Source: JAVXGM01 sp036657395 (lineage in GTDB: Bacteria; Bacillota; Clostridia; Peptostreptococcales; Anaerovoracaceae). From it: a stretch of DNA of 64,000 bases. The stretch lies in NCBI GenBank assembly GCA_036657395.1, contig JAVXGM010000004.1, positions 88,266 to 152,265 of the forward strand. Reading direction: 5' to 3'. The position numbers and the translations under genes are program-made. This document shows, piece by piece, positions 43,544-52,276 of this stretch. The stretch's first letter is position 1. Every line of letters starts with the position of its first letter. A model generated the notes under the pieces. It saw nothing but the letters and a program-made list of their open reading frames with translations, had not been told where the DNA came from and made no database searches.

Positions 43544-45814
43544 CTAGCCGCACTTACTGTACCCACACTGTCTGCAGATAGCACATCCGCTTTCATGTTC
43601 TAAAGGTGCTCCGCATTCAGGGCAGTCATAGCGGTCATTTAACATATGACCCATTGGCTCTTGGCTAATCCGTGTCAATGAAGGCCAATTCCCTATTTCC
43701 ACTTGTTGATTATATGTTTTCTCGATAACTCTAGCGATGGCATCTGGACAAGATGTACACTTAAGCCCATTTTGCCTTATAGTAGAAGGACATCTAATGC
43801 CACGAAGTTGGCTTGCAATGGTTTTCACATCGATACCACTACGCAGTGCAATAGACGCTAGACGAGCTGCTGCTTCACTCTGACTTGGGCACCCTCCAGC
43901 CTTACCTGTATTTGTAAAAATCTCGCAGATTCCCTTGTCATCATAATTAACGGTAATATATAAATTTCCACAACCAATCTGAACTTTCTCAGTAACTCCC
44001 ATAACAACATCTGGTCTTGGCCTTGGAATAATTTGTCCTAAAAGACTATCTGCAATCTCTCCGCTCTTTTTTACTTGTCCAATATTCAGTACCTGTTCAT
44101 CTCTACTTCCATCTCGATAAATAGTAACACCTTTGCACCCTAAAGTAAATGCTTGAGTGTAAGCTTCTGCAACATTTTCACGGGTAGCCTTGTTTCCAAA
44201 GTTGACAGTTTTTGAGACTGCATTATCAGTTCCTTGCTGAAATGCTGCTTGCATACGTACATGGTACTCTGGGCTAATTTGGTGGGTAGAAACGAAAATT
44301 TTCTTTAATTCCGCTGGAATTCCTTGAATATGGCTAATACCCCCATCTTTAGCTATACGTCTCATGAGTGTTTCTGAATACAGGCCCCTTTTCTCAAGCT
44401 CTGCCTTTAATATTGGATTTACTTCCATCATCTCCGTTCCGTCCATAACGTTTCGTATATACACATATGCGAATACCGGCTCAATCCCTGATGAACACTG
44501 GGCAATGATGGATAGGGTGCCTGTTGGGGCAATGGTTGTTATGGTTCCATTACGCTGAGGTTTGCCTTGAGAAAGTATGCTTTTTTCAAATAGAGGGAAG
44601 GTTCCCCTAGACTGGGCAAGTCGCTGGCTTTCTTCCCTGCCAGTTTTTGTGATGAATGCCATTACCTCTTTACCTAGTCGAATTGCCTCTTCTGAGTTGT
44701 ATGGAATGCCCATCATTAAAAGTGCATCCGCCCAACCCATAACGCCTAGCCCTATTTTTCTCGTCTCCTTAGTAGTCTTTTCAATTTGTTCCAAAGGATA
44801 CTTGTTTATTTCAATTACGTTGTCCAAAAAATGCACACTATTTTTAGCTGTTTTCTCTAGTTTCTCCCAGTCAAAAACCATCTCTTCTTTTTCTGTTTTC
44901 AACATCTTCGTTAGATTAATCGATCCTAGATTGCAGCTTTCATATGGTAGCAATGGCTGTTCCCCACACGGGTTTGTAGCCTCAATATCTCCTTGACCGG
45001 GCACTATATTATCCTTATTTAATCTATCTAAAAATACAATTCCAGGTTCTCCGTTCCGCCAAGCAGCGTCTACAATTTTGTCAAAGACAACCTTTGCATT
45101 CAGCTCACCTACTGACTCCTTTGTATGGGGGTCTATCAAGGAATAGCTTGCAGATTTCTCAACTGCATACATAAACTCCTCTGTAAGCCCTACAGAAATA
45201 TTAAAGTTGTTAATTTCCTGATTATCAGCCTTACAATTAATAAATTTTAAAATATCCGGATGATCTATTCTAAGAATACCCATGTTGGCACCTCGTCGTG
45301 ACCCTCCCTGTTTAATGGCCTCCGTAGCCATATTAAATACTTTCATAAAGCTAATAGGCCCACTTGCCACGCCTCCTGTAGAGTTTACTGTGCTGCCATC
45401 TTGGCGTAAATGGGAAAAAGAAAATCCAGTGCCACCACCACTTTTATGAATCAAAGCTGCCTGCTTAATTGCCTCAAAAATGGATTCCATACTATCTTCG
45501 ATAGGCAAAACAAAACAAGCAGAAAGCTGTCCCAGCGGCCTGCCTGCATTCATCAGTGTAGGAGAATTAGGTAAAAACTCCAATTTAGTCATCATCTCAT
45601 AAAAAGTATCCTCTAGTTTTTTTGTATCCGTCTGGTCAATGGTCTGAATTTCTCTCTGCGATTTTCCCACATCACCTGGCCTCACTTCCCCTGAAGCAAT
45701 AGCCTTTGCCACACGCCTAAAAAGTCCCTCCACAGTTTCCGTTGCTTTTCCATCTTGATCCTTTATTAAATATCGTTGTTCCAATACAGTCTGTGCGTTC
45801 TTTGAAATCATCAT
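43544..45814 (-). CDS. nrdJ: Vitamin B12-dependent ribonucleotide reductase (class II, NrdJ)
   Basis: A 756-residue adenosylcobalamin-dependent reductase that makes deoxyribonucleotides. Seen are LPNSPTLMNAGRPLGQLSACFVLP, KSGGGTGFSFSHLR, the catalytic ATNPCGEQPLLPYESCNLGSINL and APTGTLSIIAQCSSGIEP. The C-terminus carries CPECGAPLEHESGCAICRQC, a zinc ribbon, and a final KCG. Start ATG 45814 after AGGAGAATTAAA; longer frames upstream are not used. Ends in UAG; the next in-frame stop, 13 codons later, is also UAG. Confidence 0.93.
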   Translation of the reverse strand: MMISKNAQTVLEQRYLIKDQDGKATETVEGLFRRVAKAIASGEVRPGDVGKSQREIQTIDQTDTKKLEDTFYEMMTKLEFLPNSPTLMNAGRPLGQLSACFVLPIEDSMESIFEAIKQAALIHKSGGGTGFSFSHLRQDGSTVNSTGGVASGPISFMKVFNMATEAIKQGGSRRGANMGILRIDHPDILKFINCKADNQEINNFNISVGLTEEFMYAVEKSASYSLIDPHTKESVGELNAKVVFDKIVDAAWRNGEPGIVFLDRLNKDNIVPGQGDIEATNPCGEQPLLPYESCNLGSINLTKMLKTEKEEMVFDWEKLEKTAKNSVHFLDNVIEINKYPLEQIEKTTKETRKIGLGVMGWADALLMMGIPYNSEEAIRLGKEVMAFITKTGREESQRLAQSRGTFPLFEKSILSQGKPQRNGTITTIAPTGTLSIIAQCSSGIEPVFAYVYIRNVMDGTEMMEVNPILKAELEKRGLYSETLMRRIAKDGGISHIQGIPAELKKIFVSTHQISPEYHVRMQAAFQQGTDNAVSKTVNFGNKATRENVAEAYTQAFTLGCKGVTIYRDGSRDEQVLNIGQVKKSGEIADSLLGQIIPRPRPDVVMGVTEKVQIGCGNLYITVNYDDKGICEIFTNTGKAGGCPSQSEAAARLASIALRSGIDVKTIASQLRGIRCPSTIRQNGLKCTSCPDAIARVIEKTYNQQVEIGNWPSLTRISQEPMGHMLNDRYDCPECGAPLEHESGCAICRQCGYSKCG

Positions 45815-45896
45815 TTTAATTCTCCTTCTCCCTGTTGTTTTGCCTGTTTTGCCTCTCATTTTATGGATTGCTATTCTTCCACCCCATGGCACCAAC

Positions 45897-45933
45897 ATAC
45901 CACATATTGTATCACACCGTCTAAATTTGTCAA
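45897..45933 (-). promoter_or_regulatory. nrdJ promoter with possible NrdR-like box
   Basis: On the minus strand TTGACA (45928-45933), 16 bases and TACAAT (45906-45911). ATACAATATGTGGTAT (45897-45912) overlaps the -10 and matches the NrdR box ACACAATATATTGTGT at 12 of 16 positions. The -35 overlaps the stop codon of the upstream gene. Confidence 0.6.
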
Positions 45934-46319
45934 CGGATTGTGTTCCTCTTGTTAACTAATTCCATACTCTCTCCAACCTCAATCATATGCCCATCAGGAT
46001 CATAAAAACGTACAACCCTCTGCCCCCAGTCATGAGTAATCAACTCATGAACATACTCAATACTTTCATAGTCAGCCAATTTTTTTACAAACCCATCAAT
46101 ATTGTTTTCTTCAAAATAAAGTTCTCCATTGTTACCGCCAAAAATAATACTCTTCCCAGTAAACTTTTCCCAAGACTTCCTAGTCTGCAAAGCCAGTCCC
46201 TGGGTCATCACCACATTTTCCGTAAAATCCGCCACAACCTTAAGCCCAAAAATTTCCTCATAAAATTTTCTAGACCTTTCCATGTCTTCAACTACAATCA
46301 ATATGTTTTTCAATTTCAT
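45930..46319 (-). CDS. VOC/glyoxalase-fold protein
   Basis: A 129-residue vicinal-oxygen-chelate protein: LKNILIVVEDMERSRKFYEE at the N-terminus, a repeat near the middle and VVRFYDPDGHMIEVGE at the C-terminus. Members include lyases, dioxygenases and antibiotic-binding proteins; the substrate is not readable. It starts four bases after the MFS gene. Confidence 0.8.
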   Translation of the reverse strand: MKLKNILIVVEDMERSRKFYEEIFGLKVVADFTENVVMTQGLALQTRKSWEKFTGKSIIFGGNNGELYFEENNIDGFVKKLADYESIEYVHELITHDWGQRVVRFYDPDGHMIEVGESMELVNKRNTIR

Positions 46320-46323
46320 ATTC

Positions 46324-47493
46324 TCACCTTTTCTTTGTCTTGTTTAGCAAAAAAAATAACAACAGTGCAGCACCAAGGGAAAGCACAGATCCAAATAAAA
46401 ATGGAGCCACAGCACCAAATCCACTCCACAAAAAACCTGCAATAACACTAGCTGGCAGCAAAGCGACACCTACGATTGTCCCATGGAGCCCTAACATAGT
46501 GCCTTTAAGCGCAGGCGGTGCAATCTCAGAAATCAGCGCCCGTTCAGCCCCAGCGGTCATGGCAGTATAAAACCCATACAAGGCAAAGATCCCTATCATC
46601 ATGGGCGCACTCTCAGCAAGGCCAAAGCCTAGATAGACCAGGGAAAAAATCAAATATCCCCCCACCAAAACCTTCTTGCGTCCGATTTTGTCCGACAATC
46701 TCCCAAAGGGGATGGACAGCAATGCCGCTGTCAAATTGTAAAGTAGATAAAGCAGTACCACATTTTCATCAGTAAATCCCACACTTTTTGCACGCAACAG
46801 TAAAAATGTGTTGGATGAATTTCCTAATGTAAACAGAAACACCACAAATAGATAAAGTTTCAAATCACCATTCAGTTCCCGTATATGTTTCCAAAACGGC
46901 TCCCGTGATGTTACCTTGATTTCCTGATTTTTTTGTTTTTTCTCTTTCACGAACAACAAAAAAATCAGCCCTATCAATGCGGGAATAGTAGAAATCAAAA
47001 ACAATCGTTTGAAATCAAAAGTCCCGGTGGAACTCACAACCAGAAAATATGCCATCAAAATTCCCAAGGCTGATCCTGCCATATCAAGTGCCTTATGTAT
47101 ACCAAATGCACTTCCCATTTTATTCGGGTCAGCACTTTCACTCACCAAAACATCACGAGGAGCAGTACGAATCCCCTTGCCAATACGGTCAATCACCCGG
47201 GCTGCTAAAATGCCAACCCAGGAAGTTGCAAAAATCAGTGCCACTTTGTAAAATAACCCTGTCCCATAGCCTATGCCTGCTACAGCCTTTTTGTGATGCC
47301 AGCGATCTGTAATATAGCCACTAAACACTTTGAGCAGGCTAGCAAGGCTTTCTGCAATTCCCTCTATCACCCCCACAAGCGCAGGAGTGGCGCCAAACAC
47401 CGTTGTCAAATACAGAGGAATCAATGGGTAAACCATTTCAGTACTCACGTCAGAAAAAAAGCTAACAAATCCCAAAAAAACAACATTTCTCAT
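46324..47493 (-). CDS. Major facilitator superfamily transporter
   Basis: A 389-residue protein with about twelve hydrophobic segments and MFS loops (GYITDRWHHKKAV, then IPFGRLSDKIGRKKVLVGG in the second half). The substrate is unknown; the family includes drug and sugar efflux carriers. Its base composition is slightly richer in G and C than its neighbours, a weak hint of separate origin. Confidence 0.82.
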   Translation of the reverse strand: MRNVVFLGFVSFFSDVSTEMVYPLIPLYLTTVFGATPALVGVIEGIAESLASLLKVFSGYITDRWHHKKAVAGIGYGTGLFYKVALIFATSWVGILAARVIDRIGKGIRTAPRDVLVSESADPNKMGSAFGIHKALDMAGSALGILMAYFLVVSSTGTFDFKRLFLISTIPALIGLIFLLFVKEKKQKNQEIKVTSREPFWKHIRELNGDLKLYLFVVFLFTLGNSSNTFLLLRAKSVGFTDENVVLLYLLYNLTAALLSIPFGRLSDKIGRKKVLVGGYLIFSLVYLGFGLAESAPMMIGIFALYGFYTAMTAGAERALISEIAPPALKGTMLGLHGTIVGVALLPASVIAGFLWSGFGAVAPFLFGSVLSLGAALLLFFLLNKTKKR

Positions 47494-47670
47494 TCCATCA
47501 CCCCATTATATATCACTTTCATTATAGCAGAAATGGTAAAAATTTTGTAAACAAACTGTGAATATTTTAACGCCACACACTTGACAATAAAATATTATGA
47601 ACCCCTTGAATTATAAAGCTTATTAATGTATAATCTAATTCGTTAGCAATAGAAACATCTATTGTCTTAT

Positions 47671-47746
47671 GGGACACTAGCTCAATGGATAGAGTCGCAG
47701 ACTTCGAATCTGTCGGTTGGGGGTTCGAGTCCCTCGTGTCTCACCA
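47671..47746 (+). tRNA. tRNA-Arg (anticodon UCG)
   Basis: A 76-base tRNA with acceptor arms GGGACAC/GTGTCTC, anticodon loop CTTCGAA (anticodon TCG), the T-loop GGTTCGAGTCC and an encoded CCA. A terminator follows directly. Confidence 0.95.
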
Positions 47747-47747
47747 T

Positions 47748-47782
47748 AAACCTTGTAGCTGTAACAGTTACAAGGTTTTTTT
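47748..47782 (+). terminator. Terminator of tRNA-Arg
   Basis: AAACCTTGTA and TTACAAGGTTTTTTT with a short loop, directly after the tRNA. A further hairpin (AAGGCAGC/GCTGCCTT) lies at about 47862-47888. The rest of the gap to 48104 holds a promoter-like TATAAT at 47987-47992 and the leader described next. Confidence 0.85.
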
Positions 47783-48010
47783 GTTTGTATTGTGGTTCCT
47801 CCATCTGACTATTTATTTTTATGCCTTTTTTCCCTTTGCTTGGGACAATTTTTTGTATAACAAAAGGCAGCCTAAGTTGAGCTGCCTTGGTCAACTTATA
47901 TTTGTAGTTGCCCTTGCGTCCAAAAAAATATTTAGTAATACTGATTCTTTTTAGCTCTTTTTCTTAAAAACATCAGATTTCTATGCTATAATATAAAAAT
48001 TAAAATATAT

Positions 48011-48097
48011 CTGCCACCGGGTAGAAATGCGTAAAGCATTCGTTTACACATCATTAGGTCTATGAAGATGTGTATGCGGGTGTTTATTTTTTGGGGG
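48011..48097 (+). ncRNA. Structured 5' leader of the PnuC-like gene, possible riboswitch
   Basis: Three nested or neighbouring stems can form: closing arms CACC (48015-48018) and GGTG (48079-48082), inner stem AATGC/GCATT with a GTAAA loop, and inner stem ACACATC/GATGTGT with a 14-base loop. This is a compact three-way junction just before the GGGGG ribosome site at 48093-48097. I cannot match it to a riboswitch class by eye (not TPP, FMN, guanine or preQ1-I). Confidence 0.5.
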
Positions 48098-48103
48098 TAT
48101 TAT

Positions 48104-48802
48104 ATGAAAAACTTTAAAGCACTATTTCATTATTTTTCTACGAGAGAACTTGTACTATGGCTTGGTTCCATTTTTGCGATCATTATTTCCTTTTGTATTT
48201 TTGACCGAAACAACTACTTAACACTTTTGGCTTCACTTATTGGAGTTACCTCACTTATCTTTACTGCTAAAGGAAATCCCTTTGGCCAGTTTCTCATGAT
48301 TGTTTTCAGTTTGCTCTACGGCATCATATCCCTGACTTTTTCCTATTATGGAGAAATGATTACTTATCTTGGAATGACCATGCCAATGGCACTATTTGCC
48401 TTGATTTCTTGGATAAGAAATCCGTATAATGGAAATAAAGCAGAGGTGAAAATTAATCATCTACCACGAATAGAATGGGGGATTTTATGGGTTTTAACAA
48501 TACTTATTACCATAGGGTTCTATTTTATTTTAGAATATTTCCATACTGCAAATATTGTTCCAAGTACCATATCTGTAACAACGAGTTTTGTTGCAGTGTA
48601 CCTTACTTTCAGGCGAAGCCCTTATTATGCCCTCGGATATGCTGCCAATGACATCGTGCTCATTGTTTTATGGGTTTTAGCAACAATAGAAGAAGTTTCA
48701 TACTTATCTGTTGTTGTCTGCTTTATGGCATTCCTTGCCAATGACGTTTATGGATTTATCAATTGGCGCCAAATGGGAAAACGTCAAGCCAAAACTCTAT
48801 AA
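48104..48802 (+). CDS. PnuC-like vitamin or nucleoside transporter
   Basis: A 232-residue membrane protein with about seven hydrophobic segments. SLIGVTSLIFTAKGNPFGQF and the C-terminal NDVYGFINWRQM match PnuC-family transporters, which bring in nicotinamide riboside or, in related proteins, thiamine or riboflavin. ATG 48104 follows GGGGG. No biosynthetic gene adjoins, so the exact vitamin is open; the leader may decide it. Confidence 0.8.
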   Translation: MKNFKALFHYFSTRELVLWLGSIFAIIISFCIFDRNNYLTLLASLIGVTSLIFTAKGNPFGQFLMIVFSLLYGIISLTFSYYGEMITYLGMTMPMALFALISWIRNPYNGNKAEVKINHLPRIEWGILWVLTILITIGFYFILEYFHTANIVPSTISVTTSFVAVYLTFRRSPYYALGYAANDIVLIVLWVLATIEEVSYLSVVVCFMAFLANDVYGFINWRQMGKRQAKTL

Positions 48803-48900
48803 AAATACTAATTGCTATAGTCATAACCCTTTTTAGAAAATACCCGTGTAATATCAACACTTTGCCCCTTTATTGCATCTCCTATATTTGTGCTTAGCTT

Positions 48901-49740
48901 TTATGGCCGTTTATCCTGACAGGGAACTCCCGCCTGGCAGAGTCCACATCCAAAGATGTAATCACCCCTCTTTATGTGGGTTGGCCAGTAATTTTCAACA
49001 GCCAAATCTTCATAGTTACTACAAACATCTTTGTCATGGCCCTTAAGACTGATTGCATTTACAGGGCACCTATTAATACATGCCTTACAGCTCCCATCCC
49101 TATAATATAAGCACCAATCATGATGTCCCGAATATGTCTTAGGTGTCACGTCTAAATCTGCTTCAACGATAAGAGACGTAAGTCTGATTGCCTTCCCCTT
49201 TTCTGTAATCAGTCCATCAGAAAGACCAAAGGTTCCAAGCCCCGCTGCGTATGCAGTATGTCTGTGAGACCAAACCGAAGCAATCCCTTCCTTAGTGGAA
49301 ATTTCCCGCTTAAATTCTGGCTGTAAATCAATAGACACGCAGGGAATCCCTTTAGCTTCCAGGTCAATTACCATTTTTTTGCTAAATTCCCTTATTAATG
49401 GTTCCCATTCTCCCCTGGATACAGTCCAACGATCACAGGGAAATACTTTCGCCTGTTTCTGTGCCATTTTCGTAGCTTCTGTCTGAGGAAAAACCATGGA
49501 TACAACTCGTAGATCCCTAGATTGTACAAAGCGATTATACTTTAAATTAAAGGCTTCCTTGGGAGACCAGTGAAACGGCCCAATGTGTTCTTTTAAAAAA
49601 GCGTAGTAAGGATCATCTCCTGCTGCTACCCCTATTAAAGGAGTTTCCCAAATAGGTTCATCTGGCTTTCCTAAAGTATGAAAATTATTTAGTTCTAGTG
49701 TTTGAAACACCTGTCCAATAAGCTTGTTAATATTCATCAT
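48901..49740 (-). CDS. 4Fe-4S protein related to epoxyqueuosine reductase (QueG-like)
   Basis: A 279-residue protein. AAGLGTFGLSDGLITEKGKAIR resembles the QueG core, and CKACINRCPVNAISL plus CGLCQAGVPC are two 4Fe-4S motifs at the C-terminus. True QueG is longer and has a HEAT-repeat tail, absent here, so this is a related reductase of unknown substrate (some members sit with corrinoid systems). It starts seven bases after sppA ends. Confidence 0.75.
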   Translation of the reverse strand: MMNINKLIGQVFQTLELNNFHTLGKPDEPIWETPLIGVAAGDDPYYAFLKEHIGPFHWSPKEAFNLKYNRFVQSRDLRVVSMVFPQTEATKMAQKQAKVFPCDRWTVSRGEWEPLIREFSKKMVIDLEAKGIPCVSIDLQPEFKREISTKEGIASVWSHRHTAYAAGLGTFGLSDGLITEKGKAIRLTSLIVEADLDVTPKTYSGHHDWCLYYRDGSCKACINRCPVNAISLKGHDKDVCSNYEDLAVENYWPTHIKRGDYIFGCGLCQAGVPCQDKRP

Positions 49741-49747
49741 TTTTTCC

Positions 49748-50860
49748 TTATTTACGTACGTCAGTCATATAAGTAATAGGAAATTTGCCTTGGTCATTCA
49801 TAAGTTCAAGCAATGCGGAGGCATCTCCTGAAAACTGATTTTTTGTTCCCTTTATCTTTCCTAGTAAATTCCCAAAGAATGAGTTTGATTCGTATTTCAA
49901 ATCCACCACTTGGCAATTTTCTAGTTTATAAGTTTTTTGCATGTCTTTTTGAGCCTCCTCTAAGGTTCCAATCTGATCGATAAGCCCGTTTGCTTTCGCC
50001 TGTTTTGCCGTGTATATTCTACCATCTGCCAGCTTTCTTACCTTAGAATCCTTCATTTTTCTGCCGTCTTTTACTACCTCAACAAACTGGTCATAAGATT
50101 CGTCTACAAGTCCCTGGAATATTTCTTTTTGTTGCTTTGTAAGTGGTTCTACGCTACTTCCCATGGCTTTATTTTTCCCTGATGTGATGGTCACAGTTTT
50201 TATTCCGTACCTGTCTAAGAGTTCAGATATATCCATAATGCTCCCAATTGTTACTCCAATAGATCCAGTCCAACAATTTCTATTTGCAATAATCTTATCT
50301 GCTGGTGCAGAAATATAATATCCTCCTGATGCGGCCATGGAACCCATAGCTGAATACACAGGCCTGCCCGTTTCTTCCTTATATTCTTTAAGCTTAACGT
50401 ACAATTCATCACTTTCGTAAACTCCGCCTCCTGGCGTGTTAACAAAGATAATAAGCCCCTTGTTGTTGATGTTGTCCTTCGCCTCGCTAATTCGATCTAA
50501 AGTCCACTGATGATTGTAGGTATCCCCAACTTCCGACGAAGCTTCTGTATCTGCAATTTCACCTTCAACATGAATTACTGTAATGTGATCCTCTTTAGTG
50601 TCTGCATAATCTTTTCCATCCGAAGATATTATACCTGTGGAGTCAACTGTAGTTATTCCTATATTGCTGCAAGCTACACCTAACAAAATGATTCCTACCA
50701 GTATACTGGCAAAAATAATCAAAGGTTTTTTATAACCTTTACTCTTTTGGGGTGGAATTGTATACTGGCGCACCCCATTTTCATCTGATTTACTAATCAC
50801 CGACGCTTCTTTAACTTCTTCAGTCTCTTGTTTTGTATGGTCTTTATTGTTTTCGTCCAC
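49748..50860 (-). CDS. sppA: Signal peptide peptidase SppA
   Basis: A 370-residue membrane-anchored serine protease. One hydrophobic segment (IIFASILVGIILLGVAC) follows a hydrophilic N-tail. The catalytic serine is in YSAMGSMAASGGYYISAPAD, and the lysine lies in the following domain around ITSGKNKAMGS. It degrades leftover signal peptides. I prefer GTG 50860 because GAGGAGGG lies six bases upstream; an ATG at 50875 includes that site. Confidence 0.9.
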   Translation of the reverse strand: MDENNKDHTKQETEEVKEASVISKSDENGVRQYTIPPQKSKGYKKPLIIFASILVGIILLGVACSNIGITTVDSTGIISSDGKDYADTKEDHITVIHVEGEIADTEASSEVGDTYNHQWTLDRISEAKDNINNKGLIIFVNTPGGGVYESDELYVKLKEYKEETGRPVYSAMGSMAASGGYYISAPADKIIANRNCWTGSIGVTIGSIMDISELLDRYGIKTVTITSGKNKAMGSSVEPLTKQQKEIFQGLVDESYDQFVEVVKDGRKMKDSKVRKLADGRIYTAKQAKANGLIDQIGTLEEAQKDMQKTYKLENCQVVDLKYESNSFFGNLLGKIKGTKNQFSGDASALLELMNDQGKFPITYMTDVRK

Positions 50861-50933
50861 GATAACCCTCCTCATCTCTTCTGTATTTTAACAGTATTAT
50901 AACAGTTATTTTTGCCATAGTAAAGAAAAGGGG

Positions 50934-50963
50934 TTGACAGTGTACTGTCTGTGATGATACACT
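50934..50963 (+). promoter_or_regulatory. Promoter and candidate operator of the GntR/ABC operon
   Basis: TTGACA (50934-50939) is overlapped at its end by AGTGTA (50939-50944), which pairs with TACACT (50958-50963) as an inverted repeat across the -10 zone (GATACA, 16-base spacing). This fits autoregulation by the YtrA-type regulator. Confidence 0.6.
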
Positions 50964-51005
50964 TGGTGTGCCGGTAACACATACACATAAGGGAGGGAGA
51001 TTATT

Positions 51006-51389
51006 ATGTTTCAACTTGATTTAAAAAGTAGAAAGTCTATTTATGAACAAATTGTTGACCGCCTAAAAGAACTCGTTATTTCTCAGATCCTAAAACCGGA
51101 GGATAAACTTCCTTCAGTAAGAGAGCTCTCACGAAAGCTTACAGTCAATCCAAATACGGTTCAAAAGGCCTATAGGGAATTGGAACGACAAGGTTATGTA
51201 TATACAGCTTCTGGTCTTGGAACTTTTGTTTGTGAAATGCAAGGCCATGAGATTAACCAAAATCAGTTGGCTGAACTTGTATCTCGTCTAGAGGGAGAAA
51301 TTAACGAACTATACTATTTAGGTGTATCTAAAAATGATGTAAAGGAAATAATTAGTAAATTGATATTAAAAAAGGGGGACTGGAAATGA
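51006..51389 (+). CDS. GntR-family regulator, YtrA type
   Basis: A 127-residue regulator with an N-terminal winged helix (SIYEQIVDRLKELVIS, LPSVRELSRKLTVNPNTVQKAY, GLGTFV) and a short C-terminal dimer helix, typical of the YtrA subfamily that controls adjacent ABC transporters. It overlaps the ATPase gene by four bases (ATGA). Ribosome site GGGAGGGAG. Confidence 0.9.
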   Translation: MFQLDLKSRKSIYEQIVDRLKELVISQILKPEDKLPSVRELSRKLTVNPNTVQKAYRELERQGYVYTASGLGTFVCEMQGHEINQNQLAELVSRLEGEINELYYLGVSKNDVKEIISKLILKKGDWK

Positions 51390-52276
51390 TTAAAGTAGAA
51401 AATCTATGTAAAAAATTTGATTCATTTCAAATATTAGATAATATAAATATCCAGGTAAAAAAAGGATCCATTTATGCTCTTGTAGGCACAAATGGCGCAG
51501 GAAAGACCACGCTTATCAAGCATCTTACAGGCGTACTTAAACCAGACAGCGGCATTATAACTATTGACGGTGTTTCTGTCTTTGAAGAAGAAGAAATAAA
51601 GGCAAAGATTGGCTACATTGCTGACAACTTATATTTCTTTAATACTTATAACTTAAAGGAAATGGCACGTTTTTTAAAGGGTGTATATCTTAATTGGAAT
51701 CAGGATAGATATGATAAAATGGCAAATATGTTTAAGCTTGATTCTAGTAAAAAATTATCTAGATTTTCACGGGGGATGCAAAAGCAGGCGGCATTTGTAT
51801 TAACTATGTCAACTATGCCAGAATATTTAATTTTAGACGAACCTATTGATGGGCTTGATCCTATCGTTAGAAGGCAAATCTGGAAATACATTGTAGATGA
51901 TGTATCCCAGAGGCAAATGACCGTTTTAATCTCATCTCATAATCTTAGGGAAATTGAAAACCTATGCGACTGCGTAGGTATTATTTCAAATGGGAAGACA
52001 GTTATTGAGCAAAACCTGGATGACTTAAAATCCAACGTACATAAAGTTCAAGTAGCTTATGCTAATGAACCAACAGATCCTTTTGCTGGCTTAAATGTTT
52101 TACATGCAGATAAACAAGGCTCTGTTCATCTGCTTATCCTTAAGGATAAAAGAGAGGTTGTTGAAGAAGTTCTCAATAAAGGCAACCCTGCTATTTTGGA
52201 TATACTTCCTCTCTCTTTAGAGGAAATCTTTATTTACGAGTTGGGAGGTAGTGAAAATGAAGAAGTCTTATTTTAA
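51386..52276 (+). CDS. ABC transporter ATP-binding protein
   Basis: A 296-residue ATPase with Walker A GTNGAGKTTLIK, Walker B YLILDEP and a switch SSHNLREIE. The signature region reads KLSRFSRGMQKQAAF, a variant of LSGGQ as often found in YtrB-like exporters. Partner membrane protein is encoded next, overlapping by 20 bases. Such modules respond to cell-wall antibiotics. Confidence 0.9.
   Translation: MIKVENLCKKFDSFQILDNINIQVKKGSIYALVGTNGAGKTTLIKHLTGVLKPDSGIITIDGVSVFEEEEIKAKIGYIADNLYFFNTYNLKEMARFLKGVYLNWNQDRYDKMANMFKLDSSKKLSRFSRGMQKQAAFVLTMSTMPEYLILDEPIDGLDPIVRRQIWKYIVDDVSQRQMTVLISSHNLREIENLCDCVGIISNGKTVIEQNLDDLKSNVHKVQVAYANEPTDPFAGLNVLHADKQGSVHLLILKDKREVVEEVLNKGNPAILDILPLSLEEIFIYELGGSENEEVLF

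Noticed and set aside
47862..47888. Hairpin AAGGCAGC/GCTGCCTT as a second terminator of tRNA-Arg
   Set aside because: No T run follows on the plus strand and the first terminator is already sufficient; possibly a minus-strand element, not supported further.
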